A stretch of 14,283 nucleotides of DNA from Pseudomonadota bacterium (GCA_016522385.1 JAEKFU010000560.1:1-14283), one strand, 5' to 3'; positions 1-7,014 are shown, numbered from the stretch's first letter. The notes: a model not told the origin generated them from the letters alone. Made by a program: numbers and translations.

Positions 1-1
1 G

Positions 2-514
2 GCATTGGCAGCTGGCGAACCACCAGTCGCACGTGGCTATGCGCCAAGCGTGTTCAGCGAGCTGCCAATGCTGCTTGAACGGGCTGGCACGAACGAAACC
101 GGTAAGGGGGCGATCACCGGGATCTACTCGGTTTTGGTGGACGGTGACGATCACAATGAACCGGTTGCCGACTGCATCCGTGGCACCCTTGACGGTCATA
201 TAGTTCTAAGCCGCCACATTGCCGAGCAGGGTCGTTATCCGGCCATCGACATCATGGCTTCGGTATCACGCCTTGCGAACAGGGTTTGGTCGGACGAGCA
301 AGCCAAACTAGTCCTTAGCCTGCGCAACCTGATATCACGCTTTGAGGATACCCGAGATCTGCGGCTACTAGGCGGATATCATGCTGGAGCCGATCCAGAG
401 CTCGATAAAGCAGTCGAATTGACACCGAAGATCTACAGCCATCTGTCGCAACACATCAACGAATCAAGTGACACCGATCCATTCGAAAGTTTGGCCAAAG
501 TGCTTTCCGGCTAG
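2..514 (+). CDS. fliI: Flagellum-specific ATPase FliI, C-terminal part (5' end outside window)
   Basis: This is the C-terminal end of the cytoplasmic ATPase of the flagellar type III export apparatus, which works with FliH and FliJ to prepare substrates for the FlhA/FlhB gate. The reading frame is open to the left edge (GCA at 2-4), so the gene is truncated by the window and the Walker A and B motifs are not visible. What is seen is typical of the FliI/YscN family: the stretch ARGYAPSVFSELPMLLERAG, then a YSVLVDGDDHNEPVADCIRG segment, then HIVLSRHIAEQGRYPAID, and a helical C-terminus. The remaining 170 residues are uninterrupted. It is the only plus-strand gene and converges on the long minus-strand flagellar operon, whose last gene stops 45 bases away. 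An F1-type ATPase subunit is unlikely because the DDHNEP and EQGRYP segments are those of flagellar and secretion ATPases. Confidence 0.95.
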   Translation, partial: ALAAGEPPVARGYAPSVFSELPMLLERAGTNETGKGAITGIYSVLVDGDDHNEPVADCIRGTLDGHIVLSRHIAEQGRYPAIDIMASVSRLANRVWSDEQAKLVLSLRNLISRFEDTRDLRLLGGYHAGADPELDKAVELTPKIYSHLSQHINESSDTDPFESLAKVLSG

Positions 515-559
515 TATCTGCTGAGACTGAGGACGCCCTGTCGTCGCGCCACCAACACG

Positions 560-1027
560 TTACCGTTTGGGACCGTAGCGCACCGCCTCCTTGGGCACAT
601 AGTTGAATTGCTCGATCAGCACGTCGCGAACGATCCTAGTACCGAACCGCTCATTGATGTTGGCGGCGATTTTCTGCTTCAGTCCGGAAAGGTCATATTT
701 CTCAAGGTCCGCAAAATCAGGTGCCTCGCCTGCATAGATCGCCCGGAACGCCTCATCAATCAGGAACAATTCCGGCGGCACCGACAATTTTCTGAGGATT
801 TTGCCGTCGACGGTGAACACGAACTGTGCAACGACATAGCCCGTAATAGCGCCACCGGAGATAATTGGCACACTGATCGTGTTTGACTTGACATAATCGA
901 GTCCGCCAAAAAACTCTTCTACCGGGGCGGTTTGCTGTTGTTGGCCGGCCGCCCACATTGCAGCAGCGTAGCTCGACCCGATCGTCACAAGGCATATCCA
1001 AACTGCACTGACGACGATCTTTATCAT
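560..1027 (-). CDS. Membrane-anchored FliL-like protein at the end of the flagellar operon (function unproven)
   Basis: This 155-residue protein has a hydrophobic N-terminal segment (about residues 3-27), either a signal anchor or a signal peptide, and a soluble part predicted to be periplasmic. The soluble part has a beta-rich stretch (about 50-82, with ISVPII, YVVAQFVFTVDG and LRKLSVP) followed by helices and the segment LKQKIAANINERFG, RIVRDVLIEQFNYVP (about 116-145). FliL proteins have this order: one membrane span, paired strands, then a helix leading to a terminal strand with a V..V.....F pattern. I therefore infer a FliL-type fold, possibly a stator-associated protein, but I do not recognise a named family. 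The ATG overlaps the stop of the upstream gene (ATGA), with AGGAG just ahead, so it is co-translated as the last gene of the operon. Rhizobial genomes usually carry fliL elsewhere, beside fliP, so this would be an additional member. Confidence 0.75.
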   Translation of the reverse strand: MIKIVVSAVWICLVTIGSSYAAAMWAAGQQQQTAPVEEFFGGLDYVKSNTISVPIISGGAITGYVVAQFVFTVDGKILRKLSVPPELFLIDEAFRAIYAGEAPDFADLEKYDLSGLKQKIAANINERFGTRIVRDVLIEQFNYVPKEAVRYGPKR

Positions 1028-1476
1028 TGCTCCTGCCGTCCTTGACCGTTTCCGGCAGAATAGGTTCCATCCGATTCAGCATCGCGGGACGCATCGGCAA
1101 TCAGCTCGGAAAGCTGACGGGCCGCACGCAGATGGGTTTCCAGAGTATCGCGATTGTGGGCAAGGTTGACTTTCAACCGACCGAGGCGTTCATCGAGCCG
1201 AGCGTCCCTGGCTCTACCGTTCATCAGCCTGGTGAGGCGGGTTATTTCCAGTAGGATCTGGCTCTTTCTGCGCGTAAAGGCTCCCAGATCGGCAACGCCG
1301 TTTTTGTCGAGCGCCTGGGTTTCCTGCTGCACGACCTGATCCAGCCTGTCGATGATTGAGAACAGTTCGCCTGTTGGTGGCAACATGGTCTGCCCGCCGT
1401 TCGGCACGGTCTCCTGGCGTGTTCTGACTGCTGGGCTACTGGCAGGCCGCCTCAGCAAGTTCCGCGGCTCATACAT
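1024..1476 (-). CDS. FlgN-like export chaperone candidate
   Basis: This 150-residue, almost wholly alpha-helical protein has no signal peptide or membrane segment. After a disordered, Arg/Pro-rich N-terminus (about 1-32), residues 36-130 form long amphipathic helices with a conserved-looking FTRRKSQILLEITRL core and the segment NLAHNRDTLETHLRAARQLSELI. A short tail, DGTYSAGNG, follows. This pattern (E-rich helix, K..LL..L, N..L...H..A, final Y..G) is that of FlgN, the cytoplasmic chaperone that escorts the hook-filament junction proteins FlgK and FlgL, both encoded in this operon. The assignment is inference from helix pattern and context. The chosen ATG has GGTGG six bases upstream and overlaps the end of the flgJ-like gene by eight bases. 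A shorter start at 1386 (MLPPTGELF) is possible. Its 3' end overlaps the next gene by four bases. Confidence 0.8.
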   Translation of the reverse strand: MYEPRNLLRRPASSPAVRTRQETVPNGGQTMLPPTGELFSIIDRLDQVVQQETQALDKNGVADLGAFTRRKSQILLEITRLTRLMNGRARDARLDERLGRLKVNLAHNRDTLETHLRAARQLSELIADASRDAESDGTYSAGNGQGRQEQ

Positions 1477-2140
1477 CGCGTTCCACCCCCATGCGGAATG
1501 GATCGTCGGCCAGAGCCGTCACCCGGCTCTCACCACCAAATATTTCAAAAAATACTTCCTGCAGCCGGGCCCAAACGTTTTGCGAGCTGGACGCCGGTGC
1601 CACCTGAGTGGTCATGTCGTGATCTGACGGGTTGGACTGGGACACCGGTTCCGGCCTCAGCTGAGCACCGGTCGGCTGCACGACCGGCTTGACCGTCGAC
1701 TGGTCATGATTGCGGGCCAAGGTGTCGGCGATCCCAACACCCCCAGCCTGGACTATTTCCCTTGACACGGCTTCGGCCATCCAAGATTTCCATATCGACC
1801 CTGCCGTGCCTTCACCGAAGTTCGCCGTCGAATTTTCCGGCAACATTCGTTGTACAAAGTCCTGCAACACCATTTGTTCAAACTGCCGCAGAGGCCCAAG
1901 AGGTACGTTACCTGACGACTGCCCTTGCGGGCGTGCGAGTACCGCGCGATTGTGTCGATCAATCATTGCCGTTGTGGGGTCGAAAGTAAGCCCAGGTGGC
2001 ACGGCAGGCGGCGACTGGAAAGTTGCCGGTTCAGCGCTGACAGCTGCGCGAGAGAGCTGCTGTGCCGCCGTGCGCTGCCGCGTGGGCTCTGCGGCGCGCA
2101 ATACGTCGAAAACAATATCGCCGGGTGGTGAAATTGACAT
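1469..2140 (-). CDS. flgJ: FlgJ/CheL-type rod-binding protein without a muramidase domain
   Basis: This 223-residue protein is built around a rod-binding (FlgJ N-terminal) domain at about residues 85-142. The characteristic FEQMVLQDFVQRMLP is followed by a linker and SIWKSWMAEAVSREIVQAGG then VGIADTL, matching the family's F...fl..ml ... y..m....la..ia..gg.GlA..l pattern. In rhizobia such genes are often annotated cheL. It would act in the periplasm, scaffolding rod assembly (FlgB, FlgC, FlgF, FlgG). Unlike enterobacterial FlgJ (about 310 residues) there is no C-terminal glucosaminidase domain. The flanks (1-80 and 150-223) are Pro/Ala/Ser-rich and look disordered. ATG at 2140 is the first usable start, because an in-frame TGA lies just upstream. 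The nearest good ribosome site, GAGGAG (2153-2158), is 12 bases away, which is rather long. A 51-base gap separates it from the preceding gene. Confidence 0.88.
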   Translation of the reverse strand: MSISPPGDIVFDVLRAAEPTRQRTAAQQLSRAAVSAEPATFQSPPAVPPGLTFDPTTAMIDRHNRAVLARPQGQSSGNVPLGPLRQFEQMVLQDFVQRMLPENSTANFGEGTAGSIWKSWMAEAVSREIVQAGGVGIADTLARNHDQSTVKPVVQPTGAQLRPEPVSQSNPSDHDMTTQVAPASSSQNVWARLQEVFFEIFGGESRVTALADDPFRMGVERDV

Positions 2141-2191
2141 AGGTCAACAATGCTCCTCGCGTGCAACAGCTTTCGGAGTCTGATGATTTCA

Positions 2192-2602
2192 TCACTTGCT
2201 TGCCGGAGGCTTGCCAACATGCACATCCAGGACATCGAACAGTTCCGCCGCCTTGTTGCTTTTCTCGATCTGCTTTTTCAGCCGGGCGATCTGGCTCTCT
2301 GTCATTTTCTCCTGCCCGCGCCGGTTCGCCACTCGCCCGCGTTGCTGGTCGCTTAAGAATTTGACTTCCTGTTTCTTGCGTGCATCCGAACGTACTTGGG
2401 AAGCAATCAGATCGGCAAAGTTTTCGGCAAATGAACCTTCAAACCGGCCCTCGTCATTGAGCTTAAGGATGGCATCTGTTTGTGCTGATTTCAGTCTGCT
2501 GGAGCGCCCTTGCAACTCACCCAGCCGCGCTTCCTCAAGTCGGCGCAGGTTCGTCAAAACACTCAATACCCGCTTCATCCTCTTGGTTCTCGCAGAAACC
2601 AT
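2192..2602 (-). CDS. Coiled-coil protein, FliJ-like candidate
   Basis: This 136-residue, highly charged, helical protein lacks hydrophobic segments. Heptad-like stretches are seen near the N-terminus (MKRVLSVLTNLRRLEEARLG) and near the C-terminus (ESQIARLKKQIEKSNKAAEL), separated by a less regular middle. Two long antiparallel helices and a length near 140-150 residues are the build of FliJ, the stalk-like export protein that links the FliI ring to FlhA. Both partners are encoded in this window. Sequence identity to FliJ is not obvious to me, so the function is inference. Start choice: ATG at 2602 shares its A with the TGA stop of fliR (TGATG) and has GGGGA seven bases upstream. A GTG at 2620 would overlap fliR further and has no clear ribosome site. 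An unrelated rhizobial motility protein of unknown function is the alternative. Confidence 0.8.
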   Translation of the reverse strand: MVSARTKRMKRVLSVLTNLRRLEEARLGELQGRSSRLKSAQTDAILKLNDEGRFEGSFAENFADLIASQVRSDARKKQEVKFLSDQQRGRVANRRGQEKMTESQIARLKKQIEKSNKAAELFDVLDVHVGKPPASK

Positions 2603-3357
2603 CAAAATGTCCCCAACCACGCGCTCAGGGCGTGAATGAACACCCGCATGAGATCGTGAATCGTGAACCAGAAGACAAACAACCCGCCGGCGATGACAAA
2701 CGGCAGAGACACGAAAAACACCGGGATCTGTGGCGTCAGCTTGTTGGTCAGCCCCATAGCCAGATTGATGAGGACCGAGTAGATAATGAACGGCGCTGCT
2801 AGCCGGCCAGCCAGAATCGTCGTTTCAGATAGCTTGCCACTCAATGCCACTAGGGATGGCTGCGTTTCAAAAAAGCCTTGCGGCGGCAGTGCACGATAGC
2901 TGTCTGCAATCGTCATCAGCACCATTAGGTGCAAATCAAGCACGAACATGAATAATGTCGCCGACAAAGTGATCAACGATGCAAGCGCCGGCGCTGGTTC
3001 GTTACCCTCGATCGGCGCGCCCGGCAGCGCACCATAGCCGATCAGCGAAGCAATCACATTGCCGGCAAATTCCACAGCCGCCAAAAACAACCGCCCGATG
3101 AAACCAATCAGTATTCCCGTGAGTGACTCCGAAGTAATTGCACGAAACAGACGCACCGGCCCATCGATTGATGACAGCTCCTCAAGCATCGGCATCAAAA
3201 GGGGACTCATCGCCAGGGAAATGGCAACCACCAGGAGCAGTCGCACGCGCATCGGCACGCGTGTGCTCGCAAAGCCCGGCATGAGCATCAGGCACCCACC
3301 AATTCGGCAAAACACCAGAAAAACTGCAACAACCGGCTGAGCTAGGAAGTCGGTCAC
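2602..3357 (-). CDS. fliR: Flagellar export gate protein FliR
   Basis: FliR is an integral membrane component of the flagellar type III export gate. It forms the FliP5-FliQ4-FliR1 channel inside the basal-body MS ring. The 251-residue sequence is hydrophobic, with about six membrane segments. It begins with the family's N-terminal pattern (VAVFLVFCRIGGCLMLMPGF, then RVRLLLVVAISLAMSPLL). The middle segment (GRLFLAAVEFAGNVIASLIGYG) and the downstream LFMFVLDLHLMVLMTIADSY are typical of FliR. Length is normal for the family. The start is GTG, overlapping the flhA stop as GTGA, with a weak GGGA upstream, so translation is probably coupled to flhA. The stop overlaps the next ATG by one base (TGATG). 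No fliP or flhB is present in the window, and in rhizobia they lie elsewhere in the motility region. Confidence 0.96.
   Translation of the reverse strand: MTDFLAQPVVAVFLVFCRIGGCLMLMPGFASTRVPMRVRLLLVVAISLAMSPLLMPMLEELSSIDGPVRLFRAITSESLTGILIGFIGRLFLAAVEFAGNVIASLIGYGALPGAPIEGNEPAPALASLITLSATLFMFVLDLHLMVLMTIADSYRALPPQGFFETQPSLVALSGKLSETTILAGRLAAPFIIYSVLINLAMGLTNKLTPQIPVFFVSLPFVIAGGLFVFWFTIHDLMRVFIHALSAWLGTF
2610..2614 (-). promoter_or_regulatory. Ribosome-binding site deciding the start of the FliJ-like gene
   Basis: GGGGA on the minus strand lies seven bases before the ATG at 2602, inside the last codons of fliR. It supports the TGATG-coupled start over the upstream GTG at 2620. Confidence 0.6.
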
Positions 3358-5444
3358 GATACGGTCCCAAGCGACTCCACTTCGACACCGCGGGCAATCT
3401 CGACGTGCGACAGTACAGCGAGCGTTGCAAATAGCCGTTCTATAACCATTCGCACATAGGGTCGTGCATCGGGTGCGGTGACGAGCACGAAGCTGCGTCC
3501 ATTGTCCATATGTTCGCGGATAACAGAAGAGGCCTCGCTGGCGAATTCCTCAACCAGCTTTGGCTCAATATCGAATTCAACGACATCGCCGTTGGCATCA
3601 CGCTTCAGGCTCTGGTGGAAGGCGAGATCCCAACGGTTGCCGAGACGAAGCACTGTCAGCTTGTTGTCATGCATCAGATCGCCGCAAATCTGTTGCGCGA
3701 TACGCATGCGCACATGTTCAACAATTTGCTCAGGCCGGCGCACATGTGGCGCAATTTCGGCGACAGCCTCCAGGATAAGGTTCATGTTCCTGATTGAAAC
3801 CCGCTCGGCCAAGAGTAGCTTGAACACCGCCTGCAGCCCGGAATAGGAGAGATGCGCCGGGCAAAGCTCCTCGACGAGACGATGATATTCCGGATCGAGC
3901 CGGTCGATCAGGGTACGCATGTCCTTATAGGACAAAAGCTGTGACAAGTTATTGCGCACGACTTCGCTCAAATGGGTCAGCATCACCGACATCGTGTCGA
4001 CAGTCGTGAAACCCTGTTTCTTGATTTCATCGGCAAAATGCTCAGATGCCCAAATGCTCTTCATGCCGAACGCCGGCTCGCGCGCCTCATCACCCGGCAC
4101 ATCCGGGCCGGGACCGTCGCCGGTTATCACCATTACATCACCCAAGCGCAATTCCTCACGGGCCACGGCTGTGCCATGCACCCTGATTTCGTAGCTCTTC
4201 GGTTCGATCGCCAAGTCATCCGATAGGCGAATGTCTGGAATGACGAACCCGTATTGCCGGGCGAATTTGCGCCGCATCTTAGCAACCCGATGCGCCAGCT
4301 CGCTGTGCGATGCCATGAACTGCGAGGCCAGCTGTTTGCCCAGGCAAAGCTCGATCTCACAGGTCGTCAGCGATTCCTTGACCGAGTTCTTTGCCTCTTC
4401 AGCTGCTTGCTGCGCGGCCTCTTCATCCTGTTGCGCTTGCGCAAGCCGCGCATCTTTCGTGCGGCCAATGATGCTGTAGCCGATCACGGCCATGAGGATG
4501 CCTAGTAAAGCAAACGGCAGCAGCGGCAGTTTTGGAACGATTGCCAGGACGAACATCAGTAACGCCGCCACCAGCAAGGCGCGCGGATAGCGCCCGAGCT
4601 GGCCAAGCACGGCTTTGTCTGCAGAACCTCGCGTGCCACCCTTGGAGACCAACAGGCCTGCGGCAAGCGAAACGATCAGCGCCGGAATCTGCGACACGAG
4701 TCCGTCACCGACCGACAATTTGGTAAAGACGTCGGCGGCCTCACTTAGTTCCATTCCATGCCGGGTAGCGCCGATCATAATCCCACCGAAGATGTTAATG
4801 GCCGTGATGATCAGTCCGGCAATGGCATCACCTCGTACAAACTTCGATGCACCGTCCATCGAGCCGAAGAAGGAGCTCTCCTCTTCAAGTTCCTTGCGCC
4901 GCCGCTGGGCCTCCTTATCATCAATGAGGCCGGCTGAAAGATCGGCATCGATCGCCATCTGTTTGCCGGGGATCGCATCAAGCGTGAACCGCGCCCCAAC
5001 TTCGGCAATCCGCGTTGCGCCCTTTGTAATGACCAGGAAGTTGACTGTGATGAGAATTGCAAAAACGATCAGGCCAATGACGAAATCTCCGCTCATGACA
5101 AAGCTGGAAAACCCGCCGATCACCCGACCCGCCGCATTGTAGCCTTCTGAGCCGCCCGCCAGAATTAGCCGTGTCGAGGCAACGTTTAGGGATAATCTCA
5201 GCATTGTTGCGATGAGTAGGATTGTCGGAAATGCCGAGAAGTCGAGCGGTCTCTGTATCCACAGGGCGACCATCAGGATCAGCACCGAAAACGCAATTGA
5301 GAACGCCAGTCCGATATCGATCAGCATTGGCGGTATCGGCAGAAACAGAACCGTCAGAATGATGATAATGCCGATTGCGAAACCGATATCGCGCCGGTCA
5401 CGATCGGTACTTTGCGTGGCGTCAAAAAGCGTCAAATCCGACAT
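3354..5444 (-). CDS. flhA: Flagellar biosynthesis protein FlhA
   Basis: FlhA is the largest membrane protein of the flagellar export gate. It couples proton flow to export and docks chaperone-substrate complexes through its cytoplasmic C-terminal ring. This protein has 696 residues, the normal length. Residues 18-320 hold about eight membrane helices, starting GFAIGIIIILTVLFLPIPP. The family (FHIPEP) signature is clear at about 145-166: RIAEVGARFTLDAIPGKQMA followed by IDAD. A charged cytoplasmic loop (KEAQRRRKELEEES) follows. After a Gln/Ala-rich linker, the rest is the soluble FlhA-C domain, with LSYKDMRTLIDRLDPEY-type and RIAQQICGDL segments. I place the start at ATG 5444, because GAGGA (5449-5453) precedes it. 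An ATG at 5459, five codons earlier, has no ribosome site. It is separated from fliQ by 82 bases and overlaps fliR by four. Confidence 0.97.
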   Translation of the reverse strand: MSDLTLFDATQSTDRDRRDIGFAIGIIIILTVLFLPIPPMLIDIGLAFSIAFSVLILMVALWIQRPLDFSAFPTILLIATMLRLSLNVASTRLILAGGSEGYNAAGRVIGGFSSFVMSGDFVIGLIVFAILITVNFLVITKGATRIAEVGARFTLDAIPGKQMAIDADLSAGLIDDKEAQRRRKELEEESSFFGSMDGASKFVRGDAIAGLIITAINIFGGIMIGATRHGMELSEAADVFTKLSVGDGLVSQIPALIVSLAAGLLVSKGGTRGSADKAVLGQLGRYPRALLVAALLMFVLAIVPKLPLLPFALLGILMAVIGYSIIGRTKDARLAQAQQDEEAAQQAAEEAKNSVKESLTTCEIELCLGKQLASQFMASHSELAHRVAKMRRKFARQYGFVIPDIRLSDDLAIEPKSYEIRVHGTAVAREELRLGDVMVITGDGPGPDVPGDEAREPAFGMKSIWASEHFADEIKKQGFTTVDTMSVMLTHLSEVVRNNLSQLLSYKDMRTLIDRLDPEYHRLVEELCPAHLSYSGLQAVFKLLLAERVSIRNMNLILEAVAEIAPHVRRPEQIVEHVRMRIAQQICGDLMHDNKLTVLRLGNRWDLAFHQSLKRDANGDVVEFDIEPKLVEEFASEASSVIREHMDNGRSFVLVTAPDARPYVRMVIERLFATLAVLSHVEIARGVEVESLGTVS

Positions 5445-5455
5445 ACCGTCCTCAT

Positions 5456-5469
5456 CCAATCTGAATTGG
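5456..5469 (-). repeat. Small inverted repeat just before the flhA ribosome site
   Basis: CCAAT and ATTGG are separated by four bases, giving a perfect 5-bp stem three bases upstream of the flhA GAGGA site. It could shape translation initiation of flhA in the 82-base fliQ-flhA spacer. It is short enough to be chance. Confidence 0.3.
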
Positions 5470-5526
5470 ACTAACGGTAGGCGTTCAAGCTTGCGCGAAA
5501 GTGCTCTTTACATAGCACGCATTGGC

Positions 5527-5793
5527 TCAGAAGCCGGTTTCCACACGTGAATAGACCAAGGTGGTAAACTGATGGACCTGCGCTCCCATGAAGGTGGCGG
5601 TGAATGATATCGTCACAAGTATCGCGACGATCTTGGGAATAAAGGTCAGGGTGAGTTCCTGCACCTGGGTCAGCGCCTGCATCAGCGCGATCGCAGTGCC
5701 GACCACCATTGCGACACCGACCGCCGGTCCGGAGGCGACGATAATCGTCCAGATTGCGGATTGAAGAATCTCAAGTGCATCAGCTTCGTTCAT
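5527..5793 (-). CDS. fliQ: Flagellar export gate protein FliQ
   Basis: FliQ is a small inner-membrane subunit of the FliPQR export channel. The 88-residue protein has the family's size and its two membrane helices: about residues 12-39 (AIWTIIVASGPAVGVAMVVG) and about 50-75 (FIPKIVAILVTISFTATFMG). Between them lies the conserved turn ALTQVQELTLTFIPK, equivalent to the ATQIQE..L.FVPK pattern of FliQ proteins. ATG at 5793 is the natural start, 15 bases after the flgD stop. The upstream GGGT is only a weak ribosome site, which suggests coupling to upstream translation. It is followed by the second-largest spacer inside the operon (82 bases) before flhA. Confidence 0.96.
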   Translation of the reverse strand: MNEADALEILQSAIWTIIVASGPAVGVAMVVGTAIALMQALTQVQELTLTFIPKIVAILVTISFTATFMGAQVHQFTTLVYSRVETGF

Positions 5794-5808
5794 AGACTGA
5801 CCCAGCGT

Positions 5809-6204
5809 CTAGCTGATGGTAATGCCGGGGCCGAGTTCCACCCGTGTACCGTCTTTCAGCTGCGCCACGGCACCCGAAGATGTGATGTTCACCGATTCGA
5901 CTACGCCCGAAACCGTTCCATCAGCTGATGTGACCGTGCGCCCAATCATGGAGTCGGCCTGGGACAGTGACATTGACGACAACAAAGAGTCGAGTTTCTG
6001 ATTGGTCTGAATCGCCTGTTCCACGCTAGAGAACTGGGCCAGCTGCGCGGTATATTCAGAAGCATCCGTCGGGTCGAGAGGGTCCTGATTCTTCAACTCT
6101 GAAATGAAAAGTTGTAAAAAAGTGTCATAGTCCAGAGAGGCTGCCGAGTTGCTCTCTGATTGCACGGGCTGTGTGGCTGTCGTGCTAAGCGGCGTAACTT
6201 CCAT
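5809..6204 (-). CDS. flgD: Hook assembly cap protein FlgD (short form)
   Basis: FlgD caps the growing hook and is needed for polymerisation of FlgE. The N-terminal half holds the hallmark segment DYDTFLQLFISELKNQDPLD followed by PTDASEYTAQLAQFSSVEQA. The C-terminal part is a short GRTVTSADGTVSGVVESVNI region that fits a Tudor-like barrel. At 131 residues it is much shorter than enterobacterial FlgD (about 230) and apparently lacks the inserted FnIII/Ig-like domain, as expected for short rhizobial forms. The start is ATG 6204, because AAGGAG stands eight bases upstream. A start seven codons earlier (6225) would bury that site inside the gene. The first 20 bases overlap the end of flbT in another frame, so the two genes are translationally linked. 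Confidence 0.94.
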   Translation of the reverse strand: MEVTPLSTTATQPVQSESNSAASLDYDTFLQLFISELKNQDPLDPTDASEYTAQLAQFSSVEQAIQTNQKLDSLLSSMSLSQADSMIGRTVTSADGTVSGVVESVNITSSGAVAQLKDGTRVELGPGITIS

Positions 6205-6643
6205 CTTTGATTCTCCTTGGTACATCGTCCACCGATGACGGCTGCGAGGCCGTGGCCTTCAAAATCTCTTCCTCCAGATCAAATAGGCTGCGGATAGTGC
6301 GCAGGGCATCGAACTGCCGGCCGTCCTCGATCAACTGCTCGATTTCATTTAGACGGTCCAGCATTTCTGGATTATCGACGGCATCCCGAAGTGCGCTGAA
6401 AAACTCGCGGAACAAGGCATTCTTCTCGTCCTGTCCGGCGGGTTCGATCAGCATGGTTTGGACGACAAAATACAGCTGGCGTAGTGGCGTCGTAGCCTCA
6501 TCTGGCTGTAGAACATGGTTCTCCAGCAGGAAGGTCACGTCATTCAAAAGCTCCAGCGTCACTTTGCGGTCAACCCGCAACACGGCACCGTTGATGTAGA
6601 TTTTCTCACCGGCACGCAGCGACAGGCGAAATGACTGCTTCAC
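6185..6643 (-). CDS. flbT: Flagellin translation regulator FlbT
   Basis: FlbT is a small alphaproteobacterial cytoplasmic protein that acts on flagellin mRNA. In Caulobacter it binds the 5' leader of flagellin mRNA and lowers its stability when the hook is unfinished; in some rhizobial relatives it acts as an activator. The 152-residue sequence shows the family's start (SFRLSLRAGEKIYINGAVLR), the LELLNDVTFLLENHVLQPDE core and a helical C-terminus. The start is GTG, overlapping the flaF stop as GTGA, with GGCGGG six bases upstream, so flaF and flbT are translated as a pair. Its last 20 bases overlap flgD. No flagellin gene lies in the window, so its target is encoded elsewhere. Confidence 0.96.
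   Translation of the reverse strand: MKQSFRLSLRAGEKIYINGAVLRVDRKVTLELLNDVTFLLENHVLQPDEATTPLRQLYFVVQTMLIEPAGQDEKNALFREFFSALRDAVDNPEMLDRLNEIEQLIEDGRQFDALRTIRSLFDLEEEILKATASQPSSVDDVPRRIKDGSYAA
6213..6218 (-). promoter_or_regulatory. Ribosome-binding site of flgD
   Basis: AAGGAG on the minus strand lies eight bases before the ATG at 6204, within the flbT coding sequence. It decides the flgD start against the in-frame ATG at 6225. Confidence 0.75.
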
Positions 6644-6987
6644 TTCAGACCCGCCAAGATAATTGTTGAAACATCTATCAGACCCTTGAAATTATCGGAA
6701 TTGCCGGTGCGTATGTTCTCAGCCTCACGCATCATCCATATACCAATGGAAATGAGATCGGCCCGCAAAGACTGCGGCAGATCGTTCTCAGGTTTGCCGA
6801 GGTCCTCAAGCAACAACGACCAGAGTCGGCGCAAATAGAACAGGGCTTCAATCGCTTCTCTAGAACGCGTGCCGGCCGCTTCGGCCGCACGGAGCATGTC
6901 GATGGACTGTTCTATCGCCACGCATTCGTCTTCTCGGCCCGACTGACCGGTTTCATTGAGCACTTCGGCATAGTTGAACTTGTACAT
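6640..6987 (-). CDS. flaF: Flagellin synthesis regulator FlaF
   Basis: FlaF is the partner of FlbT in alphaproteobacteria. In Caulobacter it is required for flagellin synthesis or secretion and opposes FlbT. The protein has 115 residues, the usual size, and is all-helical, with no membrane segment. It begins MYKFNYAEVLNETGQSGREDE, followed by QSIDMLRAAEAAGTRSREAIEALFYLRRLW and ADLISIGIWMMRE, patterns I recognise for FlaF (start ...Y.E......R..E...., then L..A...G..S.E...AL...RRLW). AAGGAG lies four bases before the ATG. It follows flgL after a 27-base gap and overlaps flbT by four bases. Confidence 0.95.
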   Translation of the reverse strand: MYKFNYAEVLNETGQSGREDECVAIEQSIDMLRAAEAAGTRSREAIEALFYLRRLWSLLLEDLGKPENDLPQSLRADLISIGIWMMREAENIRTGNSDNFKGLIDVSTIILAGLK

Positions 6988-7014
6988 GACACTCCTTTTC
7001 GGTGCGGCTGGCGC

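Noticed and set aside
532..545. Possible terminator hairpin between fliI and the minus-strand operon (GACG...CGTC)
   Set aside because: The stem is only 4 bp with a 6-base loop and no T-tract on either strand.
4615..5142. 175-codon plus-strand frame opposite flhA
   Set aside because: It is fully antisense to the conserved membrane part of FlhA, and its Ser/Pro/Ile-rich translation resembles no protein family.
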